From Massariosphaeria phaeospora (Eukaryota; Ascomycota; Dothideomycetes; Pleosporales): 64,000 nt of DNA. The translations under genes were made by a program, and so were the position numbers. The notes under the pieces are model-generated. The model had not been told where the DNA came from and made no database searches. It saw only the letters and a program-made list of their open reading frames with translations. Location of the stretch: contig JAADJZ010000009.1 in assembly GCA_011032825.1 (NCBI GenBank), positions 496,001 through 560,000 on the forward strand. The letters are read 5' to 3'. Positions 56,134-64,000 of the stretch are shown piece by piece; positions within the stretch are counted from its first letter, which is position 1; the number at the start of each line of letters is the position of its first letter.

Positions 56134-58959
56134 ATGGACACACCCGAGGAGCCGTGGGCAGCGACCCGCACGCCTAGCTCCCGCCCGACATCTCAGAAAT
56201 CAGGCCGATCGGTGCGATCCGCGCGGTCGCCGCCATCAAGTAGGACCACGGAGGAGACGCCGCTCCTGGTGAACGACGAGAGGGACGACGATGAAGAGGA
56301 CACAGACGAGGAGCCGCCAGCCAGGACGTCGCTGCTGCAGTCCCTGCGCCAGTCGATGCCTTGGTTGTCGGGTGGCAAAACCTCGTTCTGGAAGAAGAGA
56401 TGGCCCAGCATACTAGCGCTCGTCCTCTTGTTCATTCTGGTGATTATCATCTTGGTCGGCTTCCTAGCAGCTGAGCGCATCGAGGAGTACGCTATGCAGG
56501 CCGCCAACTTCAAGCCTACGAAGCTGGCGCTGGACTCGATGACCGACCATGGCGTGAGGGTCCAGGTAGAGGGTGACTTCAGCATGGATGCATCCAAGGT
56601 GAAAAAGCAGAGTGTCCGCAACTTTGGCCGCTTTGGAACATGGATCGCCCGAGAAGCTGAGACCGGACCCACCGATGTCGATGTGTACCTGCCAGAGTAC
56701 GGGAACATCTTGGTCGGCACGGCCAAAGTCCCCGGTATCAAGGTCAACATCCGGAATGGACATACCACTCACGTCTCGTTCTTTGCCGATGTGGAACCGG
56801 GATCCTTTGATGGTCTGCGCAACGTTGCCAATGACTGGATCGAAGGGCGGCTAGGTCAGATCAGAATAAAGGGCAAAGCTAGTGTTCCGCTGAAGTCCGG
56901 ACTCATCAACCTCAGCAAGCAAAGCATTGAGGACTCTATAGTCTTCCAAGGTTAGTTATTCACTAGGGAAATGACTTCGCTGAAAGCCAATGCTGATTAC
57001 GTCTCGACAATAGGAAACAAGCTTCCTACGCTTCCTCAGTACGATATCACAAAGCTGAATCTTCGAGAAGCTAAAGACGGACACAAAGGAATGGGCGCCG
57101 ACGTTTCCCTCGTGGTAACAAACGACTTCCCCGTCCAGATCACGCTGCCGCCAGTCGCCGTTGATGTACTTGTGGATGGATGCCAGCCCTCGGACAAGCA
57201 CATCATGGTCGGAACAGCCGAGACGGCTGAGCTACGCGTGGAACCCCAGACTGATCTTGAGGTCAATGTCACAGGCCGCGTGGAAAAGCTTCCTGATTCT
57301 CTAATCAAAGTGTGCCCCGATTCAGCCAAGTCACCCTTGGACTCTTTCCTCAACAATTATATGCAGGGACAGGACGCCACTATCTATATCAACTGCTGCA
57401 AGTTTCCTGATCCGTCGACCCCCGGTTGGGCTCGCGATCTTCTGAAGGACATCACGGTCCCAGTTCCTTTCGCCGGTCGTGACATGGGAAACTTGATCAA
57501 AAATTTTTCCATGGCCAACGTGCATTTCTACTTCCCAGAGATGTTCGCAGAGCCAGGTACACCTGAGGCATCACCAAAGATTTCTGCTGTGGTCAAGGTA
57601 GATATTGGTCTGCCTAAAGAGATGAATTTTCCCCTTGATGTCAGCGGTGTTAAGGCTGACGCCGATATTTATTATCATAAGAAGAAGCTCGGAAGAATGA
57701 ACATAGACAAATGGCAGCAAGCGAAATCCACCAGGATCGACGCACATGGGAAGGAAGGCCCCTCGCTCCTCGTCGAGTCCGACATTGTCAAGGCCCCGGT
57801 GGAGATTCTGGACGACGATTTATTCAGCGAAGTGGTGCAGGCCTTGATCTTGACTGGTAAACCAGTGATGATGGACATCAAGGCCGCCGTGAGCGTAGGA
57901 GTGGACACACCAATGGGAAAATTCGCTATACGAGAGATTCCTGCCGAAGGAGTTGTACCAGTCAAACGTTCGTGACCTAGTTCGTGATCCAGTTCGAACC
58001 TCCTCCGGCACAGCTGCTAACGTAACCGGTTCAGCGATCGGAGCCGGTAACGGAGACGGCTCAGGCAAACCCATGGGCTCCCTGAACGTCAAAGTGGGCA
58101 ACCTCTCCATAATCGACACTTCACCTACATCTGTCACAGTACAGTCGCTGGTCAACTTTACGAATCCTTCTAACTATTCCACTACTATCCCGTACTTCGA
58201 TATTAAATTCCTAGTCAATGGCACTGCACTCGGACACGCTACGGTGAAGGATACCGTTGTTCACCCTGGAAACAATACTAACCTCCGTATGACCGCTGTG
58301 TACGATCCGTTCACCAGCGGTGGCCCCGCAGGCAAGGCAATGGGCCAGGAGTTTCTCTCCCAATACATTTCTAGTAAGCACTCATCAAGGCGATATTGTT
58401 CGCCACAATCCTGACCATCTTAGGGTATAACGTTTCAATAACCCTCCAGACCCACAAGGGTTCCATCCCTGCTCAACCAGCATTTGGTGCCGTCCTCTCA
58501 CAGTTTCCCTACACAGTCCCCTTTCCAAGAGTCTCTGGGCCGAAACCACCTTCTGATGGCGACGACCCGGACGATCCAGACAAAGACGACGACTCGCAGA
58601 AATTCATCCGCGGAGCTACTATGCATCTCATCTCTTCGACTGCAGTCTTCAGCATTGGATCTCCCTTCTCCTCCACCACAATGTACATTACCAACATGAA
58701 CGCCACATCGTATTACGAAGGCCAACCCGCGGGCCAAATCACAAGCGATCTCCCTTTTGCAGTCCCACCGGGTCTGTCTGAATCACCGCGCTTGCCTGTG
58801 GATTGGGACTTTGGTAGTATCGGCTATGGCGCTATCAAGAAGGCAATAGGTGGGACGTTGAAGTTGAGCGCTTTTGCCCACGTGGGAATCCGGATTGGGC
58901 AGTGGAGAGAGCAAGTTTGGTTCCAGGGTGGGCAGATTGGGGCGCATGTCAGGCTATAA
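56134..58959 (+). CDS. tag1: Tag1-like vacuolar membrane protein (DUF3712)
   Basis: Four exons: 56134-56950, 57014-57967, 58014-58373 and 58424-58959; 888 residues. A Ser/acidic cytosolic tail of about 90 residues precedes one membrane span (WPSILALVLLFILVIIILVG, about 90-112); the rest is a large lumenal region of LEA/DUF3712-type beta segments with many N-glycosylation sites (NVSITL, NYSTTI). The tail holds EETPLL (40-45), an acidic di-leucine signal of the kind recognised by AP-3 for vacuolar sorting. Yeast Tag1 helps terminate autophagy from the vacuole; annotation as pre-rRNA processing protein is common but unsupported by domain. Intron 2 is 46 bp with a GTTCGT donor and an internal 12-bp repeat. 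Confidence 0.82.
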
Positions 58960-61900
58960 GAATGCTGGTGTGTTTGTTGTACGCGATACGGTGATAGGAT
59001 AGCGTGTGACTAGTTATTTTCTTTGTACACATAGGAGGGGGGAAGGCTGGGGCTGTATTGGGAGGAAAGTGTTTTCTTCGCGGAGTTTTGGGTTTTATGT
59101 TTGGGGAAGTATTGTTATTACGTCAGGACCTTTTGAATGCCAACTTTCCTATTTCTGACTGATACACTGCAGACCGCGTTTCTTCATGTTTCTTTTCTTG
59201 TTTTCTTCGCGATTGCTCGTCCTGTGCCGCTCGATAAGCGGCTTTTCGATCTTCAGTGACCAGTCCCGATGCACTTGAGCATTTCACCGCCTGCGAGGTA
59301 AACCGTGAGTGGGTGAGTGAGTGTCATTCCACGTCTAAAGCACATGTATGTGGTTGGAGCTCATGCATTGGTGAGTCAGTTCGGCACTAGCATCATCGGT
59401 GTCGAGTGTCCACTGTTCATGGCCCATGGCTCGAGAGTCGAGACCATAACTGGAAAACGCCCACATCTATCTCGCATGGCTCTATGCATGCACTTGGCCT
59501 ATCACATACAGCTCATGTCAGCGTCTTTCGGGCGTCTTTGTTGTGGGGACCCCGAGTTTCCCGAGCAGTTTCTGAGGTCGGAAACCCGGACGCCACACGA
59601 TATCCACCATCAAGGCTGTCTCGATCCCTCTCGGCCGAGTCAGGCACGTTTAGGCGCTTTTTCTTTTCTTTCCCCATTCTCACCCGACCACCCATGTTCG
59701 TCTGGCGAACATTCTTCTCAACAGTTTCTCCGCCTGGGTTTTCTCCCTCTTACGAATATAGATGGGGTCCCTGCATTGCATTGCATTGCACGTGGCACAC
59801 GCTGACGGCTAGCCGGATCCCGGCATCGGACCAGGGAGTTTAGACCAGGCGCGCACGCGTGTTCGGGGCATACTTAGACGGAGCGCAGGACGGGCCGGGG
59901 CGCACATGGATTCCGGGGGCTATGGGGCCGTGAGGTGGGGCGTAGGGCGACTCAGGAGTCATGCCAGTTCGCCTGTGGCGTTATCCTTCTCGTGCGGGAG
60001 GATGGACCTCGGGGGTGGGGGCAAGAAAGACTCTGAGCGAACGGTCGTCGTCGGTGGTGTGGAGAAAAGGGAAGGTCACTAGTGTATGGTGGTGACACCC
60101 GACGATAGTTTCAATGTCGGGTTCGGTTTCGGTAGTTTGGCAGAGTGCCGCGGTTGCGGAGTTACGGACTGCGGTTGTGATTGGACTTCACGGGGTGGGG
60201 TCTAGATTTGTGAGGCACAGGACTGGGGAAGGGGGATTTGGAAGCTCATCTCTCGCGGTTGTTGTTGGTGCCGGGCGGCGAATTCGGATCTCTTGACTCG
60301 CTGAGATCTCGTTCTAGAGCGAGAAACGCCATCGCCGTCGAGAACCGCCCTATGCTCGTGTCATGGCGCCCGTGGTGGCTGCGGGATATGACTCTCATGT
60401 TGAGACCTCAAAAGATCCGAAAGGTTCGTTGCGAAGGGCGGTATGTAGCTGACTTGCCGTACGTACCCGGTGGGTTGGCGATTGATTGGGAAAGTGAAGA
60501 AGGGCTTGGGGACAGGTAGAGAAGCATCCAAGGACTGTATCTCTTCGTGGACCTAGCCCGAAGATGTACCATATAAGGTGAGCAACATGGGGTATACACA
60601 AGCGAAGTATCCGAACACTTACACTCTAACATTAGCGCTCAAGCTTCATAGGCTCCAATTTTGACGTTTCCAGACGTCAAATCGTAGTTGCAACGATCTT
60701 GGTCCTTCTTATATGCTCGTTGTAGATCTTGAACGTGTTTTTTGCGAGTTTCAAGCTCCATCCGCAGGGTTTATTTTATCTGGGTGCCTCGGTGAGCGTC
60801 TGGATCTCCATGCCGGCGGCGTACTTTCAGAGTGCTGCAGAGTTTCTGGCTATCGCACTCGAGAGTAGAAGGTTACCTCATATATAAAAGCAGATACTAA
60901 CAGCCAATTGTTATTGCTGCAATCTCTTTGTCACTCCTGCAGCAACACATCAGTTAGATCGCGGCCGGTGACTGACTCTCCTGAGAGTCCTGCTTTTGTA
61001 AGTGTTCACGGTTAGCTCTCTGTATCGCGAAAGGTCGCTCTGCGGGTGACGAGGATGTCCGGAGTGGTGGCTTCAGGAGTCTATTGGTAGAGGTCATGAG
61101 TCGAGGAATGGGAGATGTTGGATGTGCGATGTGCGATGTGCGATGTGCGATGACTTCTTTCCTGGGTGGGTCGTGTGCGCCTTCCGTCCGCACTCACCGC
61201 CCTGGAGGAGAGGGAAGAGCGCTCCACAATGGCGCAAGAGCTAGCAACACTATCGCTCGAGAGCATATTCATAGACAAAAACCTGACAATGTTTTTTACT
61301 TGGGGCATATTAGTTTATGTGATAGCGATGTGCATGCAGTCCTTATTTTGAAGCAAGAGATCAAACAATAGTTTTCATGGCCTTAGGAAAACGACACGAG
61401 GACCCTGCACTGCCTCTAGATTAAGAAACACCAGCGGGAAGAAAGGAAAACAGGTCCGAATTGGTGATATCACGCTCAAAGTAGGGTCGACGTGAAACGG
61501 GCCTCAGCGCCAGATAATCGAACGGACAGGCAAATTAGGAAACTTGTCATCTGTAGCTTGGGCTGTAACATGCTTGCTAGTAAAGGGTGTAACCTAACCT
61601 CTATAAGGAGACCTTGCGGATCTGGTACGAGGATAAGGCACTGCACTAGGTCTAGAAAAGTCTACCGTAGCGGCGGAGATATGACCCAAGTATCCCAGTG
61701 GGAATTGTCACGGCCAACAAGGTTGACTGATACCTAGTAGGAGGAAGTATATCTAGCATAGGCGACGAGGCTTTGGTGCAGCTGCCTAGGTAAGGTTGAC
61801 TTGACGGGATATTCCTGACCGGTGAATGTAGCGTCTAGGCAACCTCGGGAACCCCTGGTCGTTCGTTAGGGTCACGTGGCATGGGCGATTAACGATCCCA

Positions 61901-61987
61901 TGAGGCAGGTGCTCTTTTCGCGAACATGTAGCTGCAAGTGCCGGTTCAGTTAAGCTGGTGTATCTATTCGAATAGCTGTAGTGGCCT
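58960..61987. other. Gene-poor 3 kb stretch
   Basis: No supported gene between the Tag1-like gene and YVH1. Open frames at 59317-59843 overlap in two phases and encode no domain. GATGTGC-type tandem units lie near 61118-61152. At 61710 the sequence TGTCACGGCC resembles the 5' end of fungal LTR retrotransposons, but no partner LTR or polymerase frame is visible. The right end is the 3' flank of YVH1. Confidence 0.35.
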
Positions 61988-63413
61988 TCACAGATTCTCT
62001 TTCGGGAGGTTAGCAAAAGACTGTGGTGGTACCGCCGTTCCTGGTGGGAGTCGGATTCCCGAGGCTTGCTTCCTGACTTCATCGACTCGACTTTTAGACA
62101 GGCTGACTCCTGGAACGACCCACTTGCTACAGCTGCACTGCATCCCTTGCCAGGCGTATTTCCCCACATTGGCGTGGCACTTGGGGCACTCGAACCGGCC
62201 GTCCAGATTTCCCAACTCGAGCTCAGGGCGCATCCATGACAGTGGGTCGAGGAAATAGTGGGCACAACTACGTGCTGACGGTGTCGAGGGTTGCATTTCG
62301 CTCTCGTTCTTGGTTGAAGACTCGTTGTGAGCGATCACGTATTGGGAGGTCGCAAGTGGCCGTCTGTGGGTCCGTAAGCGCTGAGCGATCAGACGGCGGC
62401 AAACGATTTGACGTATGGAATCATATCCACTCACCTGCATTTACGACATCTGAGTTCGAAACTGGAAGCTTGATCGGTAACATGCTCGTCTTCGAAGCGG
62501 ATCTTCTCTGCTTCAGGAGCCTGCCCGCAGGCCCGGCTTAGTTCGACCTCTCGTTGATACACCCAGCGCTGATAGGCAGGCGTTTCTTCGACATTTTCGG
62601 GCATCTGCATCTGGCCATACAGCTGCAATTGTTTCATGAAACCTTCGTTTGGCTCGCAGATGGAACGTGCTTGTCGCACATGGGACAAGGCTTCGGAGGC
62701 GCTGATGTTGTGCTTTTGCATCAAATAAGCGATGACGCATGTGGCCGACCGTGATTTTCCCATGGCACTAGATATAGAAAAATGGTTGGCATAGTGAGAC
62801 GAGGGGCTGGAAAGAATAGAGTGGCAAACGAGCGGTGTATGCGGGAAATGTGGAAAAAGTCAAAGATAAAAGGGAGGTTGGTGGCAAAGGACAGCGTCAG
62901 CGACGCGTGGACGGCGGGAAAATCTATCGCTGTGCATCAACAACGGATCGGTCCACTCAGGACCACCCAGTTGTATGAAGAAGGCGAAATTGCCAAGGAA
63001 GGCATTACACGATGGCGACCGAAGGTTGAACTTCAGCTGTACTGGGGTCCGGAACTTACCAATGAACGAGCACACCACCGCCCCCATCTAGTCCCTCCTG
63101 GATGAATCTGTTCGTCGAACTGAAGTGCTGCAACAAATCCTCGTCCTCCATATCGTCTACCTCGACTACCATATGCTTGAACGGACTGAATAGGTTTTGG
63201 TCCAGTGGCGTGCGCAGCACCGAGAGCACATATGTGATATTAGCCTGCTGGAGAGCGTCACGCCGGCGCAACGTGAACATCCTATGTCATGATGCGTCAG
63301 CCGAATACTGGTGCATGTATTCCCCGGCGCAGGGTGGATTAGCTGTGAAAACCGGGTACGCACCCTCCAATGTATAGACTCAAGTCGCCCGGAATGCGGT
63401 CGAGGAGAGCCAT
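61988..63413 (-). CDS. yvh1: Dual-specificity phosphatase YVH1
   Basis: Four exons on the minus strand: 63413-63364, 63281-63060, 62767-62435 and 62363-61988; 326 residues. [17 protein letters not shown] opens the protein tyrosine/dual-specificity fold. The active-site loop [10 protein letters not shown] (Cys91, Arg97) is completed exactly at the exon 2/3 junction. The C-terminal zinc-binding domain is intact: [20 protein letters not shown], then [30 protein letters not shown] and [23 protein letters not shown]1 displaces Mrt4 from pre-60S particles during ribosome maturation, a task that needs the zinc domain rather than phosphatase activity, and also affects sporulation and growth. Exon 1 ends at a GTGCGT donor. 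Confidence 0.94.
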
Positions 63414-64000
63414 TTTGGATGGCGATTTCGACCCGAGACCTGGTCACTTCAATATGCCACGCAGAAGCAGTAGAACTCGCTGCTAGGAGTGTGTGCCGGT
63501 TTAGGTGGGAAAACGAAGCCCCCAATCGAGGTGACGTTGAATATGCCGCGGTGAGTGCCCGAACACAGTGACTGTAGCCGACTAGTGAGCGGGTACTGTA
63601 CCGGCTTCCTGGATGCGAGTCAATTCCGAAGGCAAAGTAGTGAGGTCTGGGTCGGCGAGTTGGGATGGGTGGGACAAATCTAACAAGATGCACCTATTTA
63701 ATTTTACGACTACGACGAAGCGTGAGGCTAATTCGTGTGCTCGTGTAGTCAGCCCTACCCGAGACGAGCTCATAACATCCCGAGATCCTTGCGCATCTCA
63801 CATGGCAATCCTGACTGGAGGTGCTCGGGAGAAGACGGAATACTTGTTGGTGTGTAAACCATGGTCGCATCTCGAGCTTGGAAAGAAATGTAGTTTTATC
63901 TGGGAGGCATTCGTGATTCACGGTTGGCTTGACTGTCGTCCGTAGAGCTTGGCACGGCAGTTCTCCTCCTCCACGCCATCACATGCAGGTTCACGAGAGC
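63414..64000. other. YVH1 upstream region to window end
   Basis: About 590 bp upstream of YVH1. Short frames on both strands, none with recognisable protein features. It probably contains the YVH1 promoter. A neighbouring gene may begin beyond the window. Confidence 0.35.

Noticed and set aside
59317..59843. Two overlapping frames of 162 and 145 codons
   Set aside because: They lie in different phases of the same DNA, show no domain, and have no leader or promoter signs.
61786..62265. 159-codon minus-strand frame over the 3' part of YVH1
   Set aside because: It is a shadow of the YVH1 zinc-domain exon in another phase.

Overview
The window is nuclear DNA of a filamentous ascomycete (Pezizomycotina; a Dothideomycete is my guess, not something I can prove from 64 kb). 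Evidence: genes stand alone, not in operons; most are split by 45-100 bp GT-AG introns; and the proteins belong to fungal families (fungal rhodopsin-like receptor, SOG2, Tag1/DUF3712, MIC12, mitochondrial PPR protein, RGS regulator). No plasmid, phage, CRISPR array or intact transposon is visible. I rebuilt 22 protein genes by hand from splice signals and reading-frame continuity, so exon edges are predictions. Layout: 0.3-9.8 kb holds a mitochondrial PPR protein (+), a 7-TM rhodopsin-like protein (-), a five-exon SDR (+), an O-methyltransferase (+) and MIC12 (+). 10-17 kb holds a large unrecognised acidic/proline-rich protein (+) and a secreted S41 peptidase-like protein (-). 18.5-26.4 kb holds an Aurora kinase (-), a phosphopantothenoylcysteine decarboxylase-like protein (-), an aldo/keto reductase (+) and mitochondrial FAD glycerol-3-phosphate dehydrogenase (+). 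28-30.4 kb is a seven-exon RUS/DUF647 gene with a 13-nt exon. 30.4-34.2 kb is a GC-rich stretch without a believable gene, ending in the pyrimidine-rich leader of an RGS gene (34.2-35.5 kb). A 5.6 kb gene-poor stretch follows, then SOG2 (41.1-44.1 kb). 44.9-50.6 kb holds a small conserved fungal basic protein and a compact SDR / SDR / aldehyde dehydrogenase group. 51-59 kb holds an NCBP3-like RNA-binding protein, a DUF1857 protein, ornithine carbamoyltransferase and a Tag1-like vacuolar protein. 59-62 kb is gene-poor, and the window closes with the YVH1 phosphatase (-). How the genes relate: most are unlinked housekeeping functions (mitochondrial RNA and cristae, CoA synthesis, glycerol oxidation, arginine synthesis, mitosis, ribosome maturation, autophagy termination, G-protein and RAM signalling). 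The only group that looks functionally linked is 46.3-50.6 kb, where two SDRs and a succinate-semialdehyde-dehydrogenase-like enzyme sit together and the last two share a 548 bp divergent promoter. The most unusual non-coding signals are a tRNA-derived, Pol III-like structured element near 20.2 kb, a recurring 9-mer TACGGAGTA concentrated between 17.6 and 36.8 kb (one copy supplies the Aurora stop codon), and a family of GTNCGT splice donors. I found no strong evidence for a new multi-gene system.
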